A stretch of 64,000 nt of DNA from Comamonas koreensis (GTDB taxonomy: Bacteria > Pseudomonadota > Gammaproteobacteria > Burkholderiales > Burkholderiaceae_C), in assembly GCF_014076495.1 (NCBI RefSeq), contig NZ_CP043575.1:3844001-3908000 (forward strand), written 5' to 3'. Shown one piece after another: positions 16,839 to 24,796 of this stretch. The notes beneath the pieces were generated by a model. That model ran no database searches and was not told the origin of the DNA. It worked only from the letters and a program-made list of their open reading frames with translations. Every line of letters starts with the position of its first letter. Position 1 is the first letter of the stretch. The position numbers and the translations under genes were made by a program.

Positions 16839-18620
16839 TTAGGCAATGGGAGCCACTGCAATCAAGTGGTTTGAGAAACTTGTCTCAGTTTCACATCGCC
16901 AGGTTGCCCAAAGCTTGCACCCTTCGGCGGACCCAAGATCTAGCTCCAAGGCAAGCCAGTTGCGCGCTGCCATGACATGAGTGTCATGACCTGGAAACGT
17001 CATGACTTCAGCGACATACTGCACATCGATGTTTTGAGGCTTCTTGGCATTGGAGTTCAACCAAGCAAGAAACAACCGTTCTGTCACCCCCATCAGCGAT
17101 GGGTGAACAACGGCAGACGACGTAAATTGGTGCATTTGCGACCACGTTTCTGAGGCGGGCAGATCTTTGCGGTAGGCCGTTCCCCATGCTGCAACATGCA
17201 CATCCCCGGAGACCAGTGAAACCCGAATCTTCTTGTCGCGAGCAAAACTAGATAGCACCTCGAGCAGTCGCTTGCGCTCCCCCTCATGGTCATCATGGGA
17301 CCAGTGATCTTTGAGATCGTCGGCGTTGCTGTCGGTGACATGGTCCTGGCCGAATTTATCCAAAAACAGTTCTGCCAAAGGCAGCTTTGGGTGCACTACC
17401 GGCACGGAGGACATGAACAGCAGGTGCTGACATCCAGTCTTCGGTTGCGGCCCAGCGCCTCCAGACTGCAGATTGCCAGTCCATTCCTTGATTTGCCGCC
17501 ACGTATCCGATCCCATGACCTGGGTTCGAGAGCGCTCCGTGCGCAAGTCGGCAGCAACGACAGCTACTGGCCCGATCGAGTAGGCGGACGTAAATCCTGG
17601 TTGATTGTCAAGCAGCGGCAGCGCTAGCGAGTCCTTAGCAAGCACCTTGCTCCATGAGATAGGCTTTAGCAGAGGATCCTGACGGGTGAATCCTGCCGGC
17701 GTTGTGTCCTCCAGTTCAGGCAGATCTTCCAGCGCATGTTGCATCTGGAACACCCAGAATGCCCTACGTGCGTGGCGGAAGAGTGTTTGAAATAGCTCGC
17801 AGTTCTGCATCTCGCAGCTGTATGACCCCCAGCCGTCAAAGATGTCGTGGTCGTCCCACACCATGATGGTTGGCATGGACGCCATCGCTGCCCCTGCATC
17901 AAGCGCAGCCGTCGCGGAGGACCATGGCTGCCTCTCAATGGGGAGCCATCGTTGTTTGTACAGGCCGAAATAGTAGGCCTCAATCTCCCGTTCGAGAGGC
18001 TTGCTGACCTTGAAGTTCAGTTGGGCCTGGCGAGGCAGGCCAACCCATTGCCGCAGTGCTTTGATGTCTTCCCAGATAGAGTCAAAGTAGATCTGATCGC
18101 CGCCCATGAGCATTAAGTGAAAACGCTGCAGGCCTTTGTTGTGAATGCGCTTCTCATGCCACAACTGTTCCTTGTCCAGCAGCTTGACTTCTCCCTCCCC
18201 AGGCTTTCTGCGTAGTTTGCGATCATGGCTGTAGAGCAGGTCCTCCCACACCGCATCTGACTCTCGGATGATTTTCCTCATCACCGCAGGGTCAGAGAAT
18301 CCATTGCACGATACATAGGCCATGCGCGGAGAGAAATCCTTGCCAGGCACCGTCATGCTCCAGGTCAGCCCGCCCGAGATACCGTAGCTCACCGTGCGCT
18401 CATCCTTCAAGACCTTGCAGGAAAGGTCGTAGCGCAGATAGCGCTCGCCACGCGTTGACAACAGCTCCGTAGGTGCAGGACATATCTTGCCATCGACTTG
18501 GAATTCCGGAATCTGTGCATCTCCCTTGAGGCCAATCAGTGCCGTTATTCGCCAAGCATCCCCTTTTCCGATGCCGCGGAACGACAGCACCGGCCCTAGC
18601 AGTAGATCCTTTTCATTCAT
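16839..18620 (-). CDS. PhoD-like metallophosphatase
   Basis: 593 residues without a signal peptide, so cytoplasmic, unlike secreted PhoD alkaline phosphatases. Metal-site motifs appear in family order: YVSCNGF near 104, LMGGDQIYFDSIW near 170, IMVWDDHDIFDGWGS near 252, ADLRTERSRTQV near 352 and VSGDVHVAAWG near 470. The N-terminal ~100 residues are an extra domain. Starts 11 bp after the DUF4062 gene with AGGAGG, so the two are one operon. A role cutting nucleotide or NAD-derived phosphodiesters as effector or off-switch is inference. Confidence 0.8.
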   Translation of the reverse strand: MNEKDLLLGPVLSFRGIGKGDAWRITALIGLKGDAQIPEFQVDGKICPAPTELLSTRGERYLRYDLSCKVLKDERTVSYGISGGLTWSMTVPGKDFSPRMAYVSCNGFSDPAVMRKIIRESDAVWEDLLYSHDRKLRRKPGEGEVKLLDKEQLWHEKRIHNKGLQRFHLMLMGGDQIYFDSIWEDIKALRQWVGLPRQAQLNFKVSKPLEREIEAYYFGLYKQRWLPIERQPWSSATAALDAGAAMASMPTIMVWDDHDIFDGWGSYSCEMQNCELFQTLFRHARRAFWVFQMQHALEDLPELEDTTPAGFTRQDPLLKPISWSKVLAKDSLALPLLDNQPGFTSAYSIGPVAVVAADLRTERSRTQVMGSDTWRQIKEWTGNLQSGGAGPQPKTGCQHLLFMSSVPVVHPKLPLAELFLDKFGQDHVTDSNADDLKDHWSHDDHEGERKRLLEVLSSFARDKKIRVSLVSGDVHVAAWGTAYRKDLPASETWSQMHQFTSSAVVHPSLMGVTERLFLAWLNSNAKKPQNIDVQYVAEVMTFPGHDTHVMAARNWLALELDLGSAEGCKLWATWRCETETSFSNHLIAVAPIA

Positions 18621-18631
18621 GTACAGCCTCC

Positions 18632-19747
18632 TCAGGCATTCATTTCTTTCGCTACTACCTTAACGATTCGAGCGCGAGAAGCCGCCCTGCGCGCCACCAG
18701 CGCTGCTTCACCGGTTTGTTGCAACCATTCAAAAAAACGCTGACTCGCGTGTCTCGTCTGGGAGTCGTCTCGGCAATTGGCCAAGAAGGCAAATTGCACT
18801 TTCTGCACGTCATCGGCCACGAACACCCCAAAGGGGCCGCTTACCACCGTTGCGTCTGGAAATCCCAGTAGCGACGTGGCCTGGGTTTCCGTCGCACCGC
18901 GGTGACACGCAATCAAGTGCAACGGCCCGTGCGCAGAAGTCAGTAGCTTGACACGTTGGTAATCTTCCAGGAACGGCCGCCCCACCAGCTCGCGCGCTGC
19001 TGCCACGCTGAACGAGGCCGGAATCGCGTGAACCACTACCGCTACGTCCTTACCACCCAGGTTGACTACCACACCGCCATCCACCGCCTTGGCGCCCTTG
19101 AGTCCGCCCAGAGCCGCTTTGAGTGTTGTCTCCATGGCTGTTTTTCGTTGACGGAAGTCGAGCCGGGTCCAGTCCAGGGCGGCGCCAACATCGAATCGCG
19201 TCGATGCGCCGGCCTGCACCCCCCGCTGCGTCAGCGTTATAACGGCATCCGAGAGCGCCTCGAACACGCGCTTTTTGGCATCGGCGACGGTTTTCACCTC
19301 GCCGCCCCGGAAGGCGGTCTGCCGCGAGAGATAGTGCTGGAAGCGCCGATTGCGCTCGCCTGCCGGCCCCTGAGCGTCGGCCATAGTAGGTAACGCCACC
19401 AGGCGCACCTTGGCCTGCGCCGCGCGAAGGCCCTCCATGTACTCCGCGTGACAGATACCGATGTCCTGCTCGCCCGCAGCCCAGCCTGCATTACCGTTGG
19501 ATAGCACGATAAGCACATCGCAGTCGCGCACGGCCTGCAGACAGGCATCCCAGCTATCCTGCGTGCCTTCGGCCGGCGGCGCGTCTTCGTTGATCCAGAC
19601 GTCAAACAGCTTTCGTCCCAGCACCTCGGCTGATTCGATCTCCCTTTTCAGCTCTTTTCGCAGATCGGTCAGATTGGTCTTGCTACCTGCAGGAAAAGCG
19701 TCCATACACCGGCTGGAGAGCATTACCCGAATAATAGATTTGGCCAA
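18632..19747 (-). CDS. DUF4062-like (TIR-related) protein
   Basis: 371 residues from TTG with AGGAGCG upstream. The N-terminal ~170 residues fit DUF4062: IIRVMLSSRCMD at 5-16, LRKELKREIE, LFDVWINEDAPP, then CLQAVRDCDVLIVLSNGN near 70-95. That domain is a Rossmann-like fold related to TIR, known at the front of bacterial immune sensors. The C-terminal ~200 residues (LDWTRLDFRQRKTAME..., VVVHAIPASFSV...) are not recognised. No STAND ATPase is attached. First gene of the pair with the PhoD-like protein. Confidence 0.65.
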   Translation of the reverse strand: MAKSIIRVMLSSRCMDAFPAGSKTNLTDLRKELKREIESAEVLGRKLFDVWINEDAPPAEGTQDSWDACLQAVRDCDVLIVLSNGNAGWAAGEQDIGICHAEYMEGLRAAQAKVRLVALPTMADAQGPAGERNRRFQHYLSRQTAFRGGEVKTVADAKKRVFEALSDAVITLTQRGVQAGASTRFDVGAALDWTRLDFRQRKTAMETTLKAALGGLKGAKAVDGGVVVNLGGKDVAVVVHAIPASFSVAAARELVGRPFLEDYQRVKLLTSAHGPLHLIACHRGATETQATSLLGFPDATVVSGPFGVFVADDVQKVQFAFLANCRDDSQTRHASQRFFEWLQQTGEAALVARRAASRARIVKVVAKEMNA

Positions 19748-20265
19748 GAAGCGCTCCTGTTGTTGTATTCAAAGACGATGCGCAACTAAATGCCGGAAGG
19801 TCTGTATCCGTCTTACTAACCAGCATGCTTGGAGGGCGCCGGTCTTCTCGGGTAGCCTACGCTGCTCGATGAAGAGTCCGGTCATACACTTCCGACAGTC
19901 GCTTTTGCTTACAAGCGTATCAGAACTTTGGTTGGCCATGCTTTATGACTAACCCATTGAAGCTCACACTGAAAGAAGTATTGAGTCTTCTTGGATCCAT
20001 GCAGAGTTGCAGGAGCACAGCCGACTCAGCACCGGGGTGATTGCAATGCGCACTAACGAGCCACGGAAATCGCCCCGACGCTCCAAGAAGCGCAGTGATG
20101 AGATCCGTTACCGTCGGGTGCTGAGCAGAAGGGAGGGGCCAAGTGCGCCGAACTTGGCGGAAGTCGATCCACTAACAGGAGCAGCGCCATGTCGCTGGGC
20201 GAAAAAATACTCTTCAAGAAGCTTGATTTGAGCGTCCGCTTTCGCTGCAAAGCAGCCCACCAAGG
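19748..20265. other. Gap between cassette and integrase
   Basis: About 520 bp. A basic 61-residue frame at 20046-20231 (+) beginning MRTNEPRKSPRRSKKR is possible but has no good ribosome binding site. The upstream side should hold the promoter of the leftward DUF4062-PhoD operon. Nothing else recognised. Confidence 0.35.
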
Positions 20266-21492
20266 CTATCCCTTTGCAGCCTCACCCAAACGCAGTTGAT
20301 CCAAGTAATCAGCCCACCGCTGAACCATTTCAAAGCGCTTCGCCAAGTATTTCGTACGGTTGTAGCTACGGCCGTTGGAGTCCTTCACCATGTGCGCCAG
20401 ATTTGCCTCAATTGCCAAAGGATCCAAATCCAGCTGATCAACAAGCATGGTGCGCGCACTTGCGCGGAATCCGTGCCAGCTCTGCTCAGTCCCAAACCCA
20501 AGACCATACAAAGCGCTTCGCACGGAGTTATCTGACATTGGGCGCTCATGGTCACGCTGTCCGGGAAAGACGTAAAGACTACGCCCTGTCAGCTTCTGCA
20601 AGTCTCGCAGTAGCTCCACGGCTTGCGTTGGCATAGGCACTACATGTGGCTCACCGTTGGCTTTTTCCTCCACCGTTCGCTTCATCTTCGCGCTCGGAAT
20701 CGTCCATGTGGCAGCATCCAAGTCGAGCTCCGTCCACTCCATCATGCGCAAGTTTCCGGGGCGCTGATAGAGCATTGGCGCCAGCAACAGCGCTGTACGG
20801 ACAATCGGGCCACCCTTGTAGGCATACATAGCCCGAAGTAATTCACCAAAACGCTGCGGCTCAACAATTGCAGGGAAGTTCTTGCCACGATAAGGTAGCA
20901 ATCGACTTTTCAAGCCTTCGGTGATATCCCGTTGATCATTTCCAGCGGTTGGAAGCCAGTAACGCCATATTTGACGAACAAGCATCAGACCTCGATCCGC
21001 CGTTTCTATAGCACCCCGCTCTTCCACTTTTTTAAGAACGGACAGGAGTTCCATTGGCTCAATGCTTTCCATTTGTCGATCACCGATCCATGGAAATAAA
21101 TCTCGTTCAAGCTGGCGTTTGGTACGTTCAGCGTGGCTGGGACTCCATGTCCCCACTTGCTTGGCATGCCACTCCAATGCCACAACCTTGAACACGCTTC
21201 CGTCAACTGCCAAGCCCTTGAGCTTTTCCATTTTTCGAGCCTGAACAGGATCGACACCTTCCGACTTCTTCAATTTGGCAATATCACGCGCCTTGCGAGC
21301 CGCCGTCAGAGAGACCGTCGGATAGCTACCCAATGCAAGCTGCTTTTCCTTATTTTGGATTCGGTACTTGTAGAACCACCGCTTGGAGCCATTCGGACTC
21401 ACCTGCAAGTAAAGCCCTCCGGAATCAGCAAACCTCGCTTGTTTGCGATCAGCGGGGCAACTGGCGTTTCGGCATTGCACATCGGTCAACAT
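20266..21492 (-). CDS. int: P4-type tyrosine integrase
   Basis: 408 residues from ATG at 21492, giving the usual family start MLTDVQCRNASC; the frame stays open to 21546. The N-terminal arm-binding (DUF4102-type) region has RFADSGGLYLQVSPNG and LALGSYPTVSL. The catalytic part has the arginine in YQRPGNLRMMEW, the H-x-x-R pair in WHGFRASARTM and a C-terminal tyrosine in RSYNRTKYL. Integrases of this type use tRNA or tmRNA 3' ends. It lies 280 bp from the ssrA fragment and is transcribed away from it, as in ssrA islands, so it should belong to the defence island on its left. Confidence 0.92.
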   Translation of the reverse strand: MLTDVQCRNASCPADRKQARFADSGGLYLQVSPNGSKRWFYKYRIQNKEKQLALGSYPTVSLTAARKARDIAKLKKSEGVDPVQARKMEKLKGLAVDGSVFKVVALEWHAKQVGTWSPSHAERTKRQLERDLFPWIGDRQMESIEPMELLSVLKKVEERGAIETADRGLMLVRQIWRYWLPTAGNDQRDITEGLKSRLLPYRGKNFPAIVEPQRFGELLRAMYAYKGGPIVRTALLLAPMLYQRPGNLRMMEWTELDLDAATWTIPSAKMKRTVEEKANGEPHVVPMPTQAVELLRDLQKLTGRSLYVFPGQRDHERPMSDNSVRSALYGLGFGTEQSWHGFRASARTMLVDQLDLDPLAIEANLAHMVKDSNGRSYNRTKYLAKRFEMVQRWADYLDQLRLGEAAKG

Positions 21493-21730
21493 GGGGTATG
21501 AACTCAATTGGCTAAGGGGTACAACGCCCACCTGACGCATACCCACGGGGGTACAAGTGAAACGCTAAAAGGCCCATGTAGCAAGGCCTAGCGCCAATCA
21601 GGGGGTACAGATTGGCTGAAGTATATGTGAAAACAGGATTGCACCCCCACTCGTACCCCCATCATCCTCCGGCTGCCAGCGAACGACAATGAACCATCTC
21701 GAACCATAACTCATTGATTTAACAAAGAAA

Positions 21731-21765
21731 AAAGGCGTTCACTGAACTTCAGTGAACGCCTTTAA
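21731..21765. terminator. Strong bidirectional hairpin
   Basis: Perfect 15-bp arms (AAAGGCGTTCACTGA and its complement) around a 3-base loop, with A and T runs outside. It sits 10 bp beyond the ssrA 3' end and would end tmRNA transcription from the right. Confidence 0.8.
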
Positions 21766-21774
21766 ACGTTATGG

Positions 21775-21826
21775 TGGTGGAGCTGGCGGGAATTGAACCC
21801 GCGTCCGTATCAGCATCCATGCGGAC
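21775..21826 (-). repeat. ssrA: 3' fragment of ssrA (tmRNA) as attachment site
   Basis: Read on the minus strand the fragment ends in CAGCTCCACCA preceded by a T-arm (GCGGG, TTCAATT, CCCGC), the invariant 3' end of tmRNA. The sequence upstream has no tag-peptide reading frame and no tmRNA 5' half; a nuclease gene begins within 200 bp. This is therefore a duplicated 3' end made by integration, not a working gene. The island integrase is on its left and the prophage on its right, so it looks like the junction of two tandem insertions. Confidence 0.75.
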
Positions 21827-21999
21827 TGCGAGAGATCGGTGTGATTTCGGTGTGATTTAAGCTCCTCCGCACCGGGCTCAGCAAGAGTGATGCTCTGTCT
21901 GCTGCTCCATGCCTAACCGGCAACATTACACCCCTTATATGTGTCATTTTGCAACCACCTATATTGAATTGACACGCGACCTCTAAAGCACAATACCTA

Positions 22000-22431
22000 A
22001 TGCTCTCAGCTATAGCCATATGCCTGATCGTCGGCATCTCCGACGGCGACACCCTCACTGCCCGCTGCGGCGCGCCGGGCGCTTATGAGCAGATCAAGAT
22101 CCGCCTGGGCGGGATTGATGCGCCAGAGAGCCGCCAGCCGTTTGGGCAGAAGTCCAAGCAGAACCTGTCAGATCTTTGCTTCCAGGCGCAGGCTGAGATC
22201 ACCCCAAAGTCCAAAGATCGCTACGGCCGTACTATCGCTGATGTGCGCTGCGGCGGTCTCGATGCTGGCCAGCACCAGGTCGCAACGGGCATGGCTTGGT
22301 ACTACGTGAAGTACGGCAAGGGGTATGAGTGGCTGCAATCCATTGAGGAAAGCGCCCGTGTCTCTGAGCTTGGAGTATGGAGTGAGCCCAACCCAGTTCC
22401 GCCATGGGACTGGCGCAAGTCAAAGCGGTAG
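22000..22431 (+). CDS. Thermonuclease-family (SNase-like) nuclease
   Basis: 143 residues. A hydrophobic N-terminus (MLSAIAICLIVGI) may be a signal. The core matches staphylococcal-nuclease-like proteins: ISDGDTLTA, IRLGGIDAPE (R and D at the active site) and KDRYGRTIADV (second catalytic arginine). Common at prophage ends; probably secreted or periplasmic. Terminal gene, transcribed opposite to the lysis genes. Confidence 0.85.
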   Translation: MLSAIAICLIVGISDGDTLTARCGAPGAYEQIKIRLGGIDAPESRQPFGQKSKQNLSDLCFQAQAEITPKSKDRYGRTIADVRCGGLDAGQHQVATGMAWYYVKYGKGYEWLQSIEESARVSELGVWSEPNPVPPWDWRKSKR

Positions 22432-22433
22432 CC

Positions 22434-22928
22434 CTACCTCGGCCGGTCATTCGCATATGGAGGCTGCTTCACCTTCGCGTACTCCCTATCAAGCCAGGCC
22501 GACATCCCGCGAAGCGCCGCAGCGACCGCCGAAGGATTGCGCCCGCAAATCCAAGTCTGCGGCCACCGGCTGAACTCCCCTTCATCCCACTGCTCACCAC
22601 GCAACAGCATGGTGCCGTCATCTCGCTTCTTCCAGACTTCAACCTGCTCCAGCGGGTAGGTCATGAGCTTCATGAGTTCGGCGCGCTTGTAGATCCCGGC
22701 CTGGCAGCCGTTGAACGGCGTGATGGTTGATAGCACCACACCAAAGGTCGGCGCCCTGCTTCTCAAGAGCGAGGAGCAAAGATACGTGCCGCAAAACTGC
22801 AGCTGCAGCACGTATAGGTCCACCCCAACCCTAGACCTACCATCAAGATCTGCTGGCGTTCCAGGGCTTGCCACGGTCCTGTAGTAGCCCGGAAGATCCT
22901 CTGGCTCAAATTTCCTGACTGCTTCCAT
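22434..22928 (-). CDS. Hypothetical protein, SOS-linked
   Basis: 164 residues, function not recognised. CTGGAG stands before the ATG at 22928, and a LexA-type box lies 16-31 bp upstream, so it should be induced by DNA damage. Mid-part features are GVVLSTITPFNGCQAGIY and RNPSAVAAALRGMSAWLDREY. Soluble, no membrane segment. Confidence 0.7.
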   Translation of the reverse strand: MEAVRKFEPEDLPGYYRTVASPGTPADLDGRSRVGVDLYVLQLQFCGTYLCSSLLRSRAPTFGVVLSTITPFNGCQAGIYKRAELMKLMTYPLEQVEVWKKRDDGTMLLRGEQWDEGEFSRWPQTWICGRNPSAVAAALRGMSAWLDREYAKVKQPPYANDRPR

Positions 22929-22943
22929 TGCTCGCTCCAGTTA

Positions 22944-22959
22944 CTGTATAAATATACAG
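22944..22959. promoter_or_regulatory. LexA (SOS) box
   Basis: CTGTATAAATATACAG fits the CTGT-N8-ACAG LexA consensus and differs from the ideal alternating core at one position. It lies between divergent genes starting at 22928 (-) and 22976 (+), so it can control both. Confidence 0.8.
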
Positions 22960-22975
22960 TCTTTTGGAGGTGTCT

Positions 22976-23176
22976 ATGTTTCAATCAAGATACTGGCGGT
23001 GGCACATCAAGGATGGGGATGATTGGTCCGAGACCAAAGAGCACGAACGCTGGGATGGTATCAAGCTGGATCGGCCAGAGGCCATGCCGGTCCTGGGCAC
23101 TATGGTGCTGCACACCGTTACGGTTGCGGTGGACAAGGATCTGTACGACAGCCTCGCCCCCGATATTCCGTTTTAG
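22976..23176 (+). CDS. Hypothetical small protein, SOS-linked
   Basis: 66 residues (MFQSRYWRWHIKDGDDW...). TGGAGG precedes the ATG by five bases, and the LexA box ends 17 bp upstream. No family recognised. Its end overlaps the converging SRAP gene end by 4 bp. Confidence 0.65.
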   Translation: MFQSRYWRWHIKDGDDWSETKEHERWDGIKLDRPEAMPVLGTMVLHTVTVAVDKDLYDSLAPDIPF

Positions 23177-23829
23177 GCTGGCCCGGCCGCGAACACTTCG
23201 ACCGGTGCCAGCCTCAGCAGCGCCTGCGCGTCCTTGATCGAGCCTTCCAGCCACTGATCCACATCGGCCAACTCAATCGGGATCACGCTTCGCTTGTCTT
23301 GCTTGTCAGCAGCGAGCTTCGGGTCTGGCTTGTGCATGCGGTTCATCAGCGGGTGCTCATCTGCATTGAGCGTGAGCATGGTGTAGCTCTCGATCAGCTC
23401 GCCGGTCGCTGGATCCTTCCAGGTGTTCCACAGCCCCGCCAAGCCCCACGGGTCGCCGTCGGCCCGGGCAAACCTCCACCACACATTTTTCCCGCTCTCC
23501 CAGTTGGGCTCATCAAAGGTGGTCGCTGGGATGATGCAGCGCTGACCGCGCTTCCACGGGTCTTTGAAGCTGGCCTTATCCGCCACCTCCTCGGCACGGG
23601 CGTTGTTGGTGCTGTACTTGATGTCAGGTGTCTTGCTGAACCAGGGGATCACGCCCCATCGTCCCACGGCCAGCTCCTTGCTGTAGCCAGGATCATCCAC
23701 GGCGCGCCGGATGAACCCGCCGGGCGAGCGCGGGAATACATCGCGGGCACCCAGGCCCAGTTGCCGGGGGTTCAGCCGCCAGTACTGCTGGATGTAGCCT
23801 TCGTCTGGGGAGTGGTAGCGATTGCACAT
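23173..23829 (-). CDS. SOS response-associated peptidase (YedK/HMCES family)
   Basis: 218 residues starting MCNRYHSP, with AGGAGG before the ATG. The cysteine after the initiator Met is the residue that crosslinks to abasic sites in single-stranded DNA. Also visible: NNARAEE, RCIIPATTFDEP and the MNRMHKP histidine region. Family role: shields abasic sites during replication. Sits downstream of the lysis operon, separated by a terminator. Confidence 0.9.
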   Translation of the reverse strand: MCNRYHSPDEGYIQQYWRLNPRQLGLGARDVFPRSPGGFIRRAVDDPGYSKELAVGRWGVIPWFSKTPDIKYSTNNARAEEVADKASFKDPWKRGQRCIIPATTFDEPNWESGKNVWWRFARADGDPWGLAGLWNTWKDPATGELIESYTMLTLNADEHPLMNRMHKPDPKLAADKQDKRSVIPIELADVDQWLEGSIKDAQALLRLAPVEVFAAGPA

Positions 23830-23899
23830 TGAAGCCTCCTGGCGCCAAGGTACAGGGGCACGCATCCGGCTGGTGTCATCCGAAACCCTGTCTGAAATG

Positions 23900-23944
23900 A
23901 AAAAACAGCCTCCCCAGTGACTTAGTGGCACTGGGGAGGCTCTT
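23900..23944 (-). terminator. Terminator after the lysis operon
   Basis: Arms AGCCTCCCCAGTG and complement around a short loop; on the minus strand followed by TTTTTT. Placed directly after Rz, it ends the late transcript; the + side also has a T-rich run. Confidence 0.8.
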
Positions 23945-23945
23945 T

Positions 23946-24485
23946 CTATTTTTGGCTGCAGGCTTGGTCGCTTTCGTCACCGGTCAGTCGGCGCTCGATG
24001 TTCACCTGGTCGCACAGCGCGGCTACTTCGGCATCCCGCCGCCTAAGGTCGCCTCCGAGGCTTGCGACCACGCCGAGGCCTTCTGCAAGCTGTCGGTCGA
24101 GGGCTGCGGCTTTATCTGCAAGATCGCTGCGGGCAGCGGCGTCGGCTTGGGCTTGCGCACGATAAGTGGCGGCTCGGCTGTCGGTGTCGTGGTGCAGCCG
24201 CTCAGCACGGGCAAGCTCAGCGCGCACATCAACATCAATGCCAGTCTTGAGGTTCGCCAGGCGGTCGGCGTTGTAGATCGTGTCTTGGGCATGCTTGCTT
24301 TCCTTGATCGCGGTTTGGGTTTCGTCAGTTCTGGCAGCTTCGGCGCGGGTGGCCATGCCCTGGGCCTGCTCGGCGCGCAGCTCGGCGATAGTCTTGCTGG
24401 CCTGCCAGCCTTTAACCACCCAGCCGGATGAGAAGGCCAGCGCGGCGATGATGGCTGCCAGAATGAGCTTGATTTGCGGGTTCAT
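23946..24485 (-). CDS. Rz: Rz-like inner-membrane spanin
   Basis: 179 residues from MNPQIKLIL. One N-terminal membrane segment (LILAAIIAALAFSSGWVV) is followed by a long charged, alanine-rich coiled-coil region, the usual i-spanin layout. It joins inner and outer membranes with Rz1 for the last step of lysis. Overlaps the DUF6527 gene by 4 bp and contains the whole Rz1 gene in another frame. Confidence 0.85.
   Translation of the reverse strand: MNPQIKLILAAIIAALAFSSGWVVKGWQASKTIAELRAEQAQGMATRAEAARTDETQTAIKESKHAQDTIYNADRLANLKTGIDVDVRAELARAERLHHDTDSRAATYRAQAQADAAARSDLADKAAALDRQLAEGLGVVASLGGDLRRRDAEVAALCDQVNIERRLTGDESDQACSQK
24023..24292 (-). CDS. Rz1: Rz1-like outer-membrane lipoprotein spanin, nested in Rz
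   Basis: 89 residues, wholly inside Rz in another frame. A hydrophobic stretch ends in the lipobox LSGC, then a proline-rich tail (TAEPPLIVRKPKPTPLP). This matches o-spanins, which are lipid-anchored and bind Rz across the periplasm. The nested arrangement is as in lambda. Confidence 0.82.
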   Translation of the reverse strand: MPKTRSTTPTAWRTSRLALMLMCALSLPVLSGCTTTPTAEPPLIVRKPKPTPLPAAILQIKPQPSTDSLQKASAWSQASEATLGGGMPK

Positions 24486-24796
24486 GGCGCCACCCATTCA
24501 GTCCACTCTGGCAGCGCCACCGTTTGGCCAGCCAGCTCATGGGTGCAATCGCCCAGAAACTGGATACGGCCATCCGTCACAAAGGAATGGCACACAGCAG
24601 GCGGGGCGCCATCTTGACCGGCATCCGCGCCCGGGTAGGTCACCAACACCGATGGCGTAAGCGTCGGCTTCTCCAGGGAGCCATTCCAGCCCCAGTTGGG
24701 CCCGAAGTCGCTGCCGTGCTGGACTGCGTGCGAGGTTTTGCACCCCGGGCACTTAAAACGCAGCAACTCATCGTCTTGTCGCATCACTGGTTTCAT
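24482..24796 (-). CDS. DUF6527-type zinc-binding protein
   Basis: 104 residues from MKPVMRQDD. FKCPGCKTSHAV near 14 is a zinc pair. WNGSLEKPTLTPSVLV, CHSFVTDGRIQFLGDCTHELAG and the C-terminal ALPEW are typical of this phage family, found beside lysozyme genes. Function unknown. Coupled to lysozyme and Rz by ATGA overlaps. Confidence 0.8.
   Translation of the reverse strand: MKPVMRQDDELLRFKCPGCKTSHAVQHGSDFGPNWGWNGSLEKPTLTPSVLVTYPGADAGQDGAPPAVCHSFVTDGRIQFLGDCTHELAGQTVALPEWTEWVAP

Noticed and set aside
20266..21546. Integrase of the 22-64 kb prophage
   Set aside because: It lies outside the ssrA fragment relative to the prophage and is oriented into the left-hand island; the phage integrase is more likely beyond the right edge.
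21775..22150. A functional ssrA gene
   Set aside because: Only the 3' end is present; no tag reading frame and no 5' half before the nuclease gene at 22000.
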